64,000 nucleotides of DNA from Sphingomonas suaedae (lineage in GTDB: Bacteria; Pseudomonadota; Alphaproteobacteria; Sphingomonadales; Sphingomonadaceae): NCBI RefSeq assembly GCF_007833215.1, contig NZ_CP042239.1:3594001-3658000 (forward strand). The letters run 5' to 3'. Position numbers and translations under genes: made by a program. The notes under the pieces are model-generated. The model was not told the DNA's origin. It did no database searches and saw only the letters and a program-made list of their open reading frames with translations. This document shows positions 53,204 to 63,600 of this stretch, in pieces. Each line of letters starts with the position of its first letter. Within the stretch, counting starts at the first letter, position 1.

Positions 53204-54084
53204 TGCGCTATGCGATCCGCCACGTCACCCGGTTCGACTATGCCCGGCCGGTCGGGTTTGCGCGCTGCAATTTGCGGCTCAAACCGATCCATTGGTCGGG
53301 CCAGCAGCTGCACGACTATACGCTGACGGTCGAACCCGGCGGCCACACCGCCCCCGCGCGCGCCGAGGCGGGGCTGGCAAATGTCGTGCGGCTGGTGGTG
53401 ACCCAGGCGGTACCCAGCCTGACGATAGAGAGCCGCTGTCACATCACCGTCGACCGCCCGGTGCCCATCCCGGCTGCGAACGATGCCACGCTGCGTCAGG
53501 TCGGGGAACTGGCCCGCGCCAGCCGTGACGCGGGGCCAGCCAGCCCCGCCGCCTACCTCTTTCCCTCGCCGCTGATCCCGCTCGATCCCGACATCGCGGC
53601 CTGGTGCGCGCAGGAACTCGACCCGGATCGCGGCGCGCTCGAGGCGGGGATCGCGCTCGCCCGCCGGATCCAGAACGAATTCGAGTTCGACCCCACTGCC
53701 ACGCTCGTCGATACGCCCCCGCGCGAGGCGTTCGAGAAGCGCGGCGGCGTGTGCCAGGATTTTGCGCAGATCATGATCTCGGGCCTCCGCGCCGCGGGCC
53801 TCCCTGCCGCCTATGCCTCGGGCTATCTGCGCACGCTACCCCCGCCCGGCCAGCCCCGTCTCGTCGGCGCCGACGCGACCCACGCCTGGGTGCTTTTATG
53901 GTGCGGGCTCGAGCGCGGCTGGGTGGGCGTGGATCCGACAAACGGCATCTGGATGGCGAGCGATCATGTCATCATCGCCATCGGCCGCGACTATACCGAC
54001 ATCGCCCCGATCGACGGCATCGTCCTCGGATCGGGCGCACAGAAGCTGGATGTGTCGGTGGATGTCGAGCCGCTGGAGGATTGA
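53203..54084 (+). CDS. transglutaminase-like cysteine protease with N-terminal beta domain
   Basis: A 293-residue protein with a bacterial transglutaminase N-terminal domain (MRYAIRHVTRFDYARPV…) and a papain-like core with the triad C184 (GGVCQDFA), H227 (ATHAWVLLW) and D244 (VDPTNG). Members are probably peptidases or amidases. It is the usual partner of the ATP-grasp/alpha-E protein before it, with overlapping stop and start codons, in a system whose product has not been identified as far as I know. Confidence 0.92.
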   Translation: MRYAIRHVTRFDYARPVGFARCNLRLKPIHWSGQQLHDYTLTVEPGGHTAPARAEAGLANVVRLVVTQAVPSLTIESRCHITVDRPVPIPAANDATLRQVGELARASRDAGPASPAAYLFPSPLIPLDPDIAAWCAQELDPDRGALEAGIALARRIQNEFEFDPTATLVDTPPREAFEKRGGVCQDFAQIMISGLRAAGLPAAYASGYLRTLPPPGQPRLVGADATHAWVLLWCGLERGWVGVDPTNGIWMASDHVIIAIGRDYTDIAPIDGIVLGSGAQKLDVSVDVEPLED

Positions 54085-54385
54085 GCGGCCGCCCCTTGTC
54101 CTCGTCCTTGCAATGTTGGATTTGGCCTGCTCCACTCCGGTGTGGAGCCGGGCCCAGCGGTTATCGACCCAGTCACGCGACATGGCGTACGTGAACCTGG
54201 TCAAATTGTCAGTTTTGTTAGCCGCAAGGTGACAGGATCGATGCCGTTGCGCGTAACTTCGTCAGTTTCACCGGGCTCGAGCCGTTCCGATGCGCACCAA
54301 CCGCGCCCCGAGACCCTTGCACTCTCCCCCCGCCGCGCCGATGTAGCGGGCTAACACGCTGAACGACAATCAATCGGGGAAACAC
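54085..54385. other. intergenic stretch of 301 nt without a gene
   Basis: A 7-bp hairpin, GCTCCAC/GTGGAGC (54129-54148), follows the transglutaminase gene and may end its transcript, but it has no T-tract. The rest shows a TTGTCA at 54206-54211 as a possible -35 for the DnaJ-like gene, without a clear -10. No supported open reading frame is seen. Confidence 0.5.
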
Positions 54386-55339
54386 GTGGCCGATCCTTAT
54401 GCAACCTTGGGAGTCTCGCGCGGGGCCAGCGAGGACGAGGTCAAAAAGGCGTATCGCAAGCTCGCGAAAGAGCTGCATCCTGACCGCAACAAGGACAATC
54501 CCAAGGCTGCGGAAAAGTTCAGCATCGTGACGCAGGCCTATGACCTGCTGATGGACAAGGACAAGCGCGCGCGGTTCGACCGGGGCGAGATCGACGGCGA
54601 TGGCAACCCGACCTCCCCCTTCGGCGCCGGGTTCGGCGGCGCGCGCGGCGGGCCGCAAGGGGGCTTTCGCCCCGGCGGCGCGCAATTTGATTTCGGTGGG
54701 GGCGGCGATGCCGGGTTCGAGGATATTCTCGAAGGTATTTTCGGGGGTCGCGCAGGCGGCGGCTTTGGCGGGCAGCAGGGCGGCGGCTTTTCCAGCGGAT
54801 TCGGGCGCCGGCCCCCGCCTGCCAAGGGCGCCAATATCGCCTATCGGCTGCGCGTGCCGTTCGAGGATGCGGCGGCGTTGAAGCAACAGCGGATCCAGCT
54901 GCGCGACGGATCGACCATCGACTTGAAGCTGCCCAAGGGGGTCGAGACCGGCACGCAAATGCGCCTTGCTGGCAAGGGCGATGCGGGACCCGGCGGCAAT
55001 GGCGACGCGATCGTGACGATCGAGGTGGAGCCGCACCGTTTCTACACCCGCGATGGCGACCATATCCGGCTCGACCTGCCGGTAACGCTCAAGGAAGCCG
55101 TCGCCGGCGCGGGGGTGCGCGTGCCGACGCCCGAGGGGCCGGTCAACATGAAGATCCCCGCCGGGACCAGTTCGGGAAAGACGCTGCGGCTCAAGGGGCG
55201 CGGGTTTCACGGCAAGGCGGGGCGCGGCGACCTGCTCGTCACGGTGATGATCGAGATCCCGGCGAGCGACGCGAAGCTCGCCGCCTTTGTTGCCGACTGG
55301 GAGGATGGCGGGAACCCGCGCGCGCGGCTGGGCGTCTGA
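54386..55339 (+). CDS. CbpA-like DnaJ family chaperone
   Basis: A 317-residue type-B J protein. The J domain (about 3-68) carries HPD in [11 protein letters not shown], followed by a long Gly/Phe-rich linker ([26 protein letters not shown]), and two C-terminal substrate-binding barrels. The zinc-finger domain of DnaJ is lacking, so it is of the CbpA class. It stimulates DnaK and holds unfolded clients. The GTG at 54386 follows CGGGGAAACAC. BrkB-like, fabI and GNAT genes follow in a tight run. Confidence 0.92.
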   Translation: MADPYATLGVSRGASEDEVKKAYRKLAKELHPDRNKDNPKAAEKFSIVTQAYDLLMDKDKRARFDRGEIDGDGNPTSPFGAGFGGARGGPQGGFRPGGAQFDFGGGGDAGFEDILEGIFGGRAGGGFGGQQGGGFSSGFGRRPPPAKGANIAYRLRVPFEDAAALKQQRIQLRDGSTIDLKLPKGVETGTQMRLAGKGDAGPGGNGDAIVTIEVEPHRFYTRDGDHIRLDLPVTLKEAVAGAGVRVPTPEGPVNMKIPAGTSSGKTLRLKGRGFHGKAGRGDLLVTVMIEIPASDAKLAAFVADWEDGGNPRARLGV

Positions 55340-55348
55340 CCCTTTGAC

Positions 55349-56293
55349 GTGACCGAACCGATTTCCCCCGAATCGCCCGAGGCGCGGCGGCATGGCTTTC
55401 ACAAGCGACTGTCGGACCTTGGCGTCACCGATCGAATGTATGAGGTGACCAAGCGGGTCGTGGTCGGCGCCTTCAACGACGGCTTCACCCATGCCGGTAA
55501 CCTCGCCTATCTCAGCCTCGTCACGCTGTTCCCCTTCTTCATCGTCGCGGCGGCGATCGCCCGACTGGTGGGACGGACGGGGGACGGTCTCCAGGCGGTG
55601 GGTGCATTTCTCCAGACCGTTCCGCCGGAGGTTGCGAGCCTGCTCCGCCCGGCGATCACCGAAGTGTTGGAGGGGCGATCCGGTTCGCTACTGTGGCTCG
55701 GCGCGCTGGTCGGATTGTGGACCACCTCGGGCTTTATCGAAACGATCCGGGCGATCCTGCGCCAGGCTTATGGCATCCCCTCGGTCACGCCCTTCTGGCG
55801 GCTGAAGCTGGCGGCAATCGGGATGGTCATCGCCTCGGTGATCCTGGCGATGATGGCGTTCAGCTTTCAGGTTATCCTGACCGGCGTCGAACAATTCATC
55901 TGGCGCTTCATCCCGGTCGCATCGAGCACCGCGCAACTCCTGTCCTTCACCCGGATCGCTCCGGCGCTGGCGCTGTTCGGCGCACTCTACATCCTGTTCT
56001 ACACGCTGACACCGACGCGATATCGCAAATCGGCCTGCCCCAAATGGCCGGGGCCGTTCTTCGTCACCGTCTGGTGGATGGGGTGCACTGCGGCGCTGCC
56101 GCTCGTGATCGGTACATTCGGCGGCTATGGTCTCACCTATGGCAGTCTGGCCGGGGTGATGGTGGCGCTGATCTTCTTCTTTCTCATCGGTTTTGGGGTG
56201 GTTATCGGCGCCGAACTCAACGCGGCGCTGGCGGAAACGCCTGAAAACGGAGTAGAGCAGCCGCACGAAACTAAGGAGGCGAAGACGCCGTGA
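55349..56293 (+). CDS. YihY/BrkB family inner-membrane protein
   Basis: A 314-residue polytopic membrane protein with about six helices. The family signature SLVTLFPFFIVAAAIARLVG is near residue 50, with GFIETIRAILRQAYGI and the last helices GVMVALIFFFLIGFGVVIGAELNAAL. Earlier claims for a ribonuclease BN role are not accepted; the function is unknown, and BrkB was linked to serum resistance. The GTG at 55349 lies 10 nt after the DnaJ-like gene. The stop overlaps fabI (GTGA). Confidence 0.88.
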   Translation: MTEPISPESPEARRHGFHKRLSDLGVTDRMYEVTKRVVVGAFNDGFTHAGNLAYLSLVTLFPFFIVAAAIARLVGRTGDGLQAVGAFLQTVPPEVASLLRPAITEVLEGRSGSLLWLGALVGLWTTSGFIETIRAILRQAYGIPSVTPFWRLKLAAIGMVIASVILAMMAFSFQVILTGVEQFIWRFIPVASSTAQLLSFTRIAPALALFGALYILFYTLTPTRYRKSACPKWPGPFFVTVWWMGCTAALPLVIGTFGGYGLTYGSLAGVMVALIFFFLIGFGVVIGAELNAALAETPENGVEQPHETKEAKTP

Positions 56294-57093
56294 CGGGATT
56301 GATGCAGGGCAAGCGCGGGCTGATCATGGGGCTCGCCAATGATCGGTCACTTGCTTGGGGAATTGCGAAGAGGCTGCGCGAACAGGGCGCGGAACTGGCG
56401 TTCAGCTATCAGGGCGAAGCGCTGGAGCGGCGCGTGCGTCCGCTCGCCACGGAACTCGGCAGCGATTTCCTGATCGAATGCGACGTCAGCGACATGGCCG
56501 AACTCGACAAGACTTTCGCCACGCTGGCGGAGCGCTGGCCGACGATCGACTTCGTCGTCCATGCGATCGGCTTTTCCGACAAGAACGAGCTGCGCGGTGG
56601 CTATGTCGACACCAGCCTCGACAACTTCCTGATGACGATGAACATCAGCGTCTATTCGTTCGTCGCCGTGGCAAAGCGGGCGAGTGCGATGATGCCGAAC
56701 GGCGGATCGCTGCTGACGCTCAGCTATTATGGCGCCGAAAAGGTGATCCCGCATTACAACGTCATGGGCGTGGCCAAGGCAGCGCTGGAAACCAGCGTCC
56801 AGTATCTCGCGGTCGATCTCGGCCGGAACAATATCCGCGTCAATGCGATCTCGGCCGGGCCAATCAAGACGCTCGCCGCCTCGGGCATCGGCGACTTCCG
56901 CCTGATCCTGAAATGGAACGAGCTGAACGCCCCGCTCAAGCGCAACGTGACGATCGAGGATGTCGGCGGCGCCGGCCTCTATCTCCTGTCCGACCTCGCC
57001 TCCGGCGTGACCGGCGAGACGCATCATGTCGACGCCGGCTACCACGTCATCGGCATGAAGGCCGAGGACGCCCCGGATATCGCGCTGGCCTGA
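56290..57093 (+). CDS. fabI: enoyl-ACP reductase (NADH)
   Basis: A 267-residue FabI, reducing trans-2-enoyl-ACP in the last step of each fatty-acid elongation cycle and the target of triclosan. The catalytic Tyr156 and Lys163 (HYNVMGVAKAALE) sit at the E. coli positions, and Tyr146 is in SYYGAE. The N-terminal GLIMGLANDRSLAWGIAK binds NADH. The start is GTG, overlapping the upstream stop, and the GNAT gene starts within its stop. Confidence 0.96.
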   Translation: MTGLMQGKRGLIMGLANDRSLAWGIAKRLREQGAELAFSYQGEALERRVRPLATELGSDFLIECDVSDMAELDKTFATLAERWPTIDFVVHAIGFSDKNELRGGYVDTSLDNFLMTMNISVYSFVAVAKRASAMMPNGGSLLTLSYYGAEKVIPHYNVMGVAKAALETSVQYLAVDLGRNNIRVNAISAGPIKTLAASGIGDFRLILKWNELNAPLKRNVTIEDVGGAGLYLLSDLASGVTGETHHVDAGYHVIGMKAEDAPDIALA

Positions 57094-57626
57094 TGGCCAT
57101 CGCGATCCGACACGCCACCGGCGGCGATGTGGCGGCGATCGATGCGCTGCTGCGGCGCAGCTTTCCGGCGCCGGACGAGGCGATGCTGGTGCAGCGGCTG
57201 TGCATCGACGGCGACATGGTGCTGACTCTCGTTGCGGATGACGAGGATAGTGGCGCGCTTGCCGGGATGGTCGCGTTCAGCCGGATGGACGTGACCGTTA
57301 ACGACGTGTCTCTCGCCGCCGTCGCACTCGCTCCGGTGGCGGTCGAGGCGGCATATCGCCGGCAGGGAGTGGCCGAGGCGCTGATCGGGGCGGGGCATCG
57401 GCATCTGGGCGATGCCGGCTATCTGCTCAGCTTCGTCCTTGGCGATCCGGCCTATTATGGCCGCTTCGGCTATGCTGCCGACCTCGCCCGAGGGTTCGAC
57501 TCCCCCTATGCCGGGGAGTATTTAATGGCTTTGGCGCTGCAGGACGGAAGGCTGCCGTGCGGCGTTCGCGGTGCGGCCACTCATGCCAGCGCGTTTGCGG
57601 CGCTCGGAGAACCGGCTGGGGCATAG
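57093..57626 (+). CDS. GNAT-family N-acetyltransferase (YhbS-like)
   Basis: A 177-residue acetyltransferase. The acetyl-CoA motif is [19 protein letters not shown], after a strand with LAPVAV, and [14 protein letters not shown] is the C-terminal signature of YhbS-like members. The substrate is unknown; the class includes enzymes on small amines or protein N-termini. The ATG overlaps the fabI stop, so expression is coupled. Confidence 0.9.
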   Translation: MAIAIRHATGGDVAAIDALLRRSFPAPDEAMLVQRLCIDGDMVLTLVADDEDSGALAGMVAFSRMDVTVNDVSLAAVALAPVAVEAAYRRQGVAEALIGAGHRHLGDAGYLLSFVLGDPAYYGRFGYAADLARGFDSPYAGEYLMALALQDGRLPCGVRGAATHASAFAALGEPAGA

Positions 57627-57694
57627 CGGGTATTGCCCGGCCCCGCGCCCTTCTTGCTTTCAAATCGCGGGCGTTTGGGCAAGGAGATGACGCC

Positions 57695-58768
57695 ATGAGC
57701 TTCAATACCTTTGGCCGCGTGCTGCGTTTCACCACCTTTGGCGAGAGCCATGGCCCCGCAATCGGCGCGGTGGTCGATGGCTGCCCGCCGCGCCTCGACC
57801 TCAGCGAAGCCGATATCCAGCCCTTCCTCGACAAGCGCCGCCCTGGCCAGTCGCGCTTTACCACCCAGCGGCAGGAGCCGGATCAGGTCCGCATCCTGTC
57901 CGGCGTGTTCGAAGGGCGCACCACCGGCACGCCGATCGGCCTGTTGATCGACAATGTCGACCAGCGGTCGAAGGATTATTCGGAGGTTGCCGCCGCCTAT
58001 CGCCCCGGCCATGCCGATTATGCCTACGACGCCAAATACGGCTTTCGCGACTATCGCGGTGGCGGGCGCTCCTCTGCGCGTGAGACGGCGATGCGCGTCG
58101 CGGCAGGGGCCGTGGCGCGCAAGGTGATTCCTGAGGTCCGCATCCGCGCCTGGGTAGAGCAAATCGGCCACCACCCGATCCTCTATTCGCGCTTCGACGA
58201 AAGCGAGATCGACAACAATGCCTTCTTCTCCCCCGATCCGGTCGCGGCGGAGCAGTGGGAAAAAGTCATCGATACCGCACGCAAGGATGGCTCCTCGCTC
58301 GGCGCGGTCGTGGTGTGCGAGGCATATGGTGTGCCCGCAGGCTGGGGCGCGCCGCTCTACGCGAAGCTCGATAGCGAGCTCGCAAGCGGCATGATGAGTA
58401 TCAATGCGGTCAAGGGCGTCGAAATCGGCGATGGCTTCGCGGCCGCGCTGGCGACGGGTGAGGGCAATGCCGATCCGATGCGCCCCGGCACGCCGGGGGC
58501 GGGTCCGCAATTCCTCGCGAACCATGCCGGCGGCATCGCGGGCGGCATCTCGACCGGGCAGCCGGTGCGGGTGCGCGTCGCGTTCAAGCCGACCAGCTCG
58601 ATCCTGACCCCGGTCGAGACGATCACGCGCGACGGTGAAGCGACCGAAATCCGCACCAGGGGCCGCCACGACCCCTGTGTCGGCATCCGCGGCGTCCCGG
58701 TGGTCGAGGCGATGATGGCGCTGGTGCTCGCCGATCAGAAATTGCTTCACCGCGCACAGTGCGGGTGA
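57695..58768 (+). CDS. aroC: chorismate synthase
   Basis: A 357-residue enzyme that converts EPSP to chorismate using reduced FMN. Signatures are the N-terminal [21 protein letters not shown], the [20 protein letters not shown] loop and HPGTPG-like [20 protein letters not shown] (in part: [12 protein letters not shown]). The ATG at 57695 has AAGGAGA 7 nt upstream, while earlier in-frame starts lie inside the GNAT gene. It is separate from shikimate genes, as usual in these bacteria. Confidence 0.97.
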   Translation: MSFNTFGRVLRFTTFGESHGPAIGAVVDGCPPRLDLSEADIQPFLDKRRPGQSRFTTQRQEPDQVRILSGVFEGRTTGTPIGLLIDNVDQRSKDYSEVAAAYRPGHADYAYDAKYGFRDYRGGGRSSARETAMRVAAGAVARKVIPEVRIRAWVEQIGHHPILYSRFDESEIDNNAFFSPDPVAAEQWEKVIDTARKDGSSLGAVVVCEAYGVPAGWGAPLYAKLDSELASGMMSINAVKGVEIGDGFAAALATGEGNADPMRPGTPGAGPQFLANHAGGIAGGISTGQPVRVRVAFKPTSSILTPVETITRDGEATEIRTRGRHDPCVGIRGVPVVEAMMALVLADQKLLHRAQCG

Positions 58769-58906
58769 CGCGGCTGATCGGTCTGGCGCGGATGCAACGC
58801 GGCTGAGGGGCGGGGCGACCAAATACGGGGACGAGGCGAGGAACGCCATTGCGCCCGGCTGGCGATGGCGGGCGTTCAACCCGCGCCATGTAACCAGGAG
58901 TATCCC

Positions 58907-59167
58907 ATGCGCCACAAAACGCTGTTCAGCCTGATTGCCCTGTGCGGTTCGACCGCCGCCGTCGCCGCGATCGGAACGCCCCAGACCGAACCGCCGCTGC
59001 AGAATGACATCGCCAATGAAGCAACGCCTGCGCCCGACGATATGACAGCGCCCGAGACGATGTCGAACAGCACCGATGTCGAGCCGAGCATGGAACCGGC
59101 CGAACCCGCCGATCCGACCGAAGACGGTAGCGAGACGTCGCCTGAACCGAACGCTGCGTACTATTGA
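58907..59167 (+). CDS. small acidic exported protein
   Basis: An 86-residue protein with a signal peptide (MRHKTLFSLIALCGSTAAVAA) and a mature region very rich in Glu, Asp, Pro and Thr, probably unstructured. No domain is recognised. The ATG at 58907 follows CCAGGAGT; an in-frame ATG at 58865 is less likely. A clean intrinsic terminator overlaps the end of purA after it. It may be a periplasmic protein; the Cys at residue 13 is not in a proper lipobox. Confidence 0.72.
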   Translation: MRHKTLFSLIALCGSTAAVAAIGTPQTEPPLQNDIANEATPAPDDMTAPETMSNSTDVEPSMEPAEPADPTEDGSETSPEPNAAYY

Positions 59168-59175
59168 GCGATCCA

Positions 59176-59205
59176 CCGGGCGCGGCTTCGCCGCGCTCGG
59201 TTTTT
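59176..59205 (+). terminator. rho-independent terminator after the small exported gene
   Basis: An 11-bp stem (CCGGGCGCGGC with GCCGCGCTCGG, one G-T pair) around TTC is followed by TTTTT. It ends at the purA stop codon on the other strand. Confidence 0.85.
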
Positions 59206-60494
59206 CAGTCCGCGAACGGATCGCGGACCAGGATCGTGTCCTCGCGTTCCGGGCTGGTCGACACCAACGCCACCGGGCACCCGATCAGTTCTTCGATCCG
59301 CCGGATATATTTGATCGCCTGCGCCGGCAGCTGCGCCCAGCTGCGTGCGCCCGCGGTCGACTCGCTCCAGCCTTCAAATTCTTCATAGACTGCCATCGCG
59401 CGCGCCTGATCCTGCGGGCTGGGGGGCAGATAGTCATAGTGTTTGTCGCCGACCGTGTAGCCGGTGCAAATGCGCAGCGACTCCATGCCGTCGAGAATAT
59501 CGAGCTTGGTCAGCGCGATCCCGGTCACGCCGCTCAGCGCGACCGACTGGCGCACCAGCACTGCGTCGAACCAGCCGCAGCGGCGCTTGCGCCCCGTGAC
59601 GACACCGAATTCGCGCCCGCGCGTGCCCAGCAATTCGCCGATCTCATTGTCCTGCTCGCTGGGGAAAGGGCCGGAGCCGACGCGCGTCGTATAGGCCTTC
59701 ACGATCCCCAGCACGAAGCCGACCGACCCCGGGCCAAGTCCCGAACCGGACGCTGCCGCGCCGCTTACCGTGTTGGACGAGGTGACGAAGGGATAGGTGC
59801 CATGGTCGATGTCGAGCAGTGCGCCCTGGGCGCCTTCGAACAGGATGCGTTTGCCCGCTTCCTTCGCGCCCTTGAGCGTCAGCCACACCGGCGCGGCATA
59901 GGGCAGCACCGCCGGCGCGATCTCGCGCAGCTCGGCGATCAGCGCCTCGCGGTCGATCGGCGGCTGGCCGAACCCGGCGCGCAGCGCGTCGTGATGCGCG
60001 CACAGCCGATCCAGCTGCGGGCCGAGATCGTCGAGATGCGCCAGGTCGCACACGCGGATCGCGCGGCGCCCGACCTTGTCCTCATAGGCCGGACCGATGC
60101 CGCGGCGCGTCGTGCCGATCTTGCCCGCGCCTGAAGCATCCTCGCGCAGCGCGTCGAGATCGCGGTGGAAGGGCAGGATCAACGGCGCGGTCTCTGCGAC
60201 CTGTAGCGTTTCCGGCGTAATCTCGACGCCCTGCTCGCGCAGCCGGGCCATCTCGTCGCGGAAATGCCAGGGATCGAACACCACGCCATTGCCGATCAGC
60301 GACAATGTGCCGCGCACCAGGCCGGACGGGAGCAGCGACAATTTGTACACCTTGTCGCCGACGACCAGCGTGTGGCCGGCATTATGCCCGCCCTGGAAGC
60401 GGACGACGAGGTCGGCGCGGCTGGCGAGCCAGTCGACGATCTTGCCCTTGCCCTCATCGCCCCATTGGGCGCCGATCACTGCGACGTTCGCCAA
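59205..60494 (-). CDS. purA: adenylosuccinate synthetase
   Basis: A 429-residue GTP-dependent enzyme that makes adenylosuccinate from IMP and aspartate. The N-terminal [19 protein letters not shown] and the HNAGHTLV segment give the catalytic Asp, Lys and His, with [14 protein letters not shown] (the IMP loop) following. Length is standard. It is preceded on its strand by the histidine kinase gene and separated from it by the second hairpin element. Confidence 0.97.
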   Translation of the reverse strand: MANVAVIGAQWGDEGKGKIVDWLASRADLVVRFQGGHNAGHTLVVGDKVYKLSLLPSGLVRGTLSLIGNGVVFDPWHFRDEMARLREQGVEITPETLQVAETAPLILPFHRDLDALREDASGAGKIGTTRRGIGPAYEDKVGRRAIRVCDLAHLDDLGPQLDRLCAHHDALRAGFGQPPIDREALIAELREIAPAVLPYAAPVWLTLKGAKEAGKRILFEGAQGALLDIDHGTYPFVTSSNTVSGAAASGSGLGPGSVGFVLGIVKAYTTRVGSGPFPSEQDNEIGELLGTRGREFGVVTGRKRRCGWFDAVLVRQSVALSGVTGIALTKLDILDGMESLRICTGYTVGDKHYDYLPPSPQDQARAMAVYEEFEGWSESTAGARSWAQLPAQAIKYIRRIEELIGCPVALVSTSPEREDTILVRDPFAD

Positions 60495-60533
60495 GTTTCC
60501 GATCCTTTCCGGTTAGAGTCGGTTGAGTAAGGC

Positions 60534-60630
60534 GGAACCGGCCCGCTCCCCCACCCGGCCACCCATAGAACAGGCACGCCAGGTGGCCGGGTGGGGGAGC
60601 GGGCCGGTTCCGGTTCAGCCGACGCTGAAC
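60534..60630. repeat. composite hairpin element, copy 2 (REP-like)
   Basis: A perfect 30-bp inverted repeat (60534-60563 and 60582-60611) has an 18-nt loop, followed by a 7-bp hairpin GTTCAGC/GCTGAAC (60613-60630). Its core arm ACCGGCCCGCTCCCCC then ACCCGGCCACCCATAG is the same as in copy 1 at 3386, apart from one C. It lies between the kinase stop and the purA start. Confidence 0.85.
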
Positions 60631-60688
60631 ACGACTCTGCGCGCGGCTCCCCTAGAGCGGGCGGCGCGCCACGTCCAGCGCAGTGCGG

Positions 60689-63600
60689 TCAGGTGTCGAG
60701 CGCCGCGCGGATCCGGATCGCCAGCGCCTCGACCCCGAACGGCTTGGGAAGCAGTTGAACTTCCCCAGCGGCGTGCGTTTCGATGACGGTCTGATCGGGC
60801 GTATAGCCGCTAGTATAGAGGACCTTGAGACCGGGCTGCCGCGTCCGCGCAACCCGGGCGAGTTCGTCGCCGTTCATGTCGGGCATCATCACGTCGGTGA
60901 ATAACAGCGAGATGCGCTGATCGCGCTCGATCACCCGCAGCGCTTCGATCCCGTCGGGCGCCTGGAGCACGGTGTAGCCCAGCTCGCGCAACGCCTCGAC
61001 CGAATAGTTGCGGACGCGCTCCTCGTCCTCCACCACCAGAATCACCTCATCGCGCGAGCCATGGGGGATCGCTGTACCGCCTCGCGGTGTGCTTTGGTCG
61101 CTGTCGGCGACGCTGTGCCGGGGCAACAGCAGCCGTACGCGCGTGCCACGCCCCGGCTCGCTGTCGATGCCGACATGGCCGCCCGATTGCCGGGCGAAAC
61201 CGAACACCTGGCTGAGGCCAAGCCCGGTTCCCTTACCCACCCCCTTGGTGGTGAAAAACGGGTCGAACGCACGCGCTGCGGTTTCGGGGGTCATGCCCGA
61301 TCCGGTATCGGCGACCGTCAGCGCCACATAATCCCCCGCGCCCAGCCCGAGTTCGGCCGCCTCGCCCGCGTCGAGCACGCAATTCTCCGTCTCGATCGTC
61401 AGCAATCCGCCGCCGGGCATCGCATCGCGTGCGTTTACCGAGAGGTTGAGGATGACATTTTCGAGCAGGCTGGGATCGATCAATGCCGTGTGCAGGCCCG
61501 TTGCGAGCCGCGTCTCCACGGTCACATCCTCACCCAGCGTACGCATCAGCAATTCGATCATCCCGCCGACCAGCGCGTTGACATCGACCGGCGCGGGAGC
61601 AAGCGGCTGCTGTCGCGCAAAACCGAGCAGTCGCTGGGTCAGCGCCGCCGCGCGGGTCGCGCCGTCTCTCGCCGCGACGATATAGCGATCGAGATCGGTC
61701 GAACCCTGCGCAATCCGCCGCTCCAATATGTCGAGCGCGCCGATCACCACCGCGAGCATGTTGTTGAAATCATGCGCGATCCCGCCGGTCAGCTGGCCGA
61801 TCGCCTCCATCTTCTGCGCCTGACGCAGCCGCTCCTCGACGCTCATCAGCTGCCGGGTGCGTTCCTCGACGGCCTGCTCCAGTTCCTCGCGCGATCGCGC
61901 CAGAACTTCGCGGGCATCGACGATATCCTGGATGTCGGTGCAGGTCCCGAACCAGCGAATGATCGCACCGTCCTCCCCGCGCACCGGCTGCGCCCGGCCC
62001 AGCACCCAGCGATAACCGCCGTCATGATGCCGCAACCGATATTCGATATGATAGGGTTCGCCCGTCTCCAGGCAGTGCCGCCACAGCGTCCAGGCACGCT
62101 CCTGATCCTCCGGATGGAACATATCGTTCCACCCCGTGCCATCGGTCGAGCCATAAGGGACGCCGGTGAATTCGTACCAGCGATCATTGTAATAATCGTG
62201 ATAGCCGTCGGGCTGCGTCGACCAGACCATCGGATCGATCGAATTGGCGATGGCCCGGAACTTCGCCTCGCTTTCGCGCAGCGCGGTGACGGCCCCGGCG
62301 CGCTCCACCGCGTCCCAGGCGGATTGCGCGACCGCTTCGATCAATGCCACTTCCTCGCGCCGCCATTCGCGCGGGGTCGCGTGGTTGGCGTAGAGGCTGG
62401 CCACCCAAGCGCCGCCGCGCATCAACGGCACGCCGACTGCCGAGGGGGAATAGCGGGCAAGGCCCGTCCCGGCATAGGCGCCGTCCGCGGCGGAATCGAT
62501 GACGACCAGCGTGCGACCCTCGCGATAGTCCGCACTGGCCGGACCCAGATCTTCGATCGCCATCCCGCCCCTTAACGCGGGAAGCGCGCCGGTCGTAAAC
62601 GACGGCCCGAACACGATCTTGCCCTCAGTCCCGACGCGATAGAAACCGACCCGGTCGATTTTCAGCCGATCCGCCAGAGCCTCTGCACTCATCGCCATGA
62701 TCGCTTCGGGGGAGTCGAGCGCGCGCTGGCGATCGGCCAGGTCGTGGACGAATGCCTGATCCTGCGTCGCGGCCTTGAGGTCGGCGGCGGCACGGCGCGC
62801 GGCTTCTTCGGCCAGATGCCGTTCGGTCACATCCACGCTTACGCCCGGGAAGCGTAGCGGACGGCCCTCCGCGTCATAGCTGCATCGCCCCTGGGCATTG
62901 ACCCAGCGCAGCCGCCCCTGTGGGTCGGTCAGGCGATATTCGCTGGCGAACCGATCGCCGCTGCGCATCGCCTGTTCGATTTCGGCGCGCACCCGTTCGG
63001 CGTCGTCGGGATGGACCTTGCGAAAGAACAGCTCGATCGGCCCGCCCTGTTCGGCCGTCGTCGGATCCACGCCATACAGACGCGCAAAGCGGCTGTCGGC
63101 GCGGACCACGCCGTCGCGCACGTCCCAGTCCCAGGTGCCGACCCCGTTCGAGGCATCGAGCGCAAGTTGAAGCCGTTCCTCGCTTTGCCGCAGCCGCGCC
63201 TCGGTCATCGCGCGTTCGGTGACGTCGTTCGCCTCGACAAAAATGTCGGTGGTGACGCCGTTGCTGTCCTTGATTGGCTGATAGACGAAATCGAGCAATC
63301 GGGTCTCGCTGCGACCGCCGCGGTCGAGAATGACCGGTGTACCGCTCGCGCGGAATGGCCTGCCGCTGGCGAAGACGTCGTCGAGCAACGCGACAAAGCC
63401 CTGATCCACCACCTCCGGCAGCGCTTGCGCCAGCGGTTTGCCGAGCAGCGCGCGATGGCCGACCAGCTCGGCATAGGCCGGGTTCGCCATCTCGAAGATA
63501 TGGGTCGGCCCGCGCAGCAGCGCGACCGCTCCCGGCGACTGCTGGAACAATTCATGCAATCGCTCGACCTCGGCGAGGCGCGCGCGTTCCCCCATGACGG

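Noticed and set aside
58769..58906. An imperfect hairpin after aroC as its terminator
   Set aside because: The arms (GAACGCC…, …GGCGTTC) have several mismatches and no T-run follows; evidence is too weak to list.
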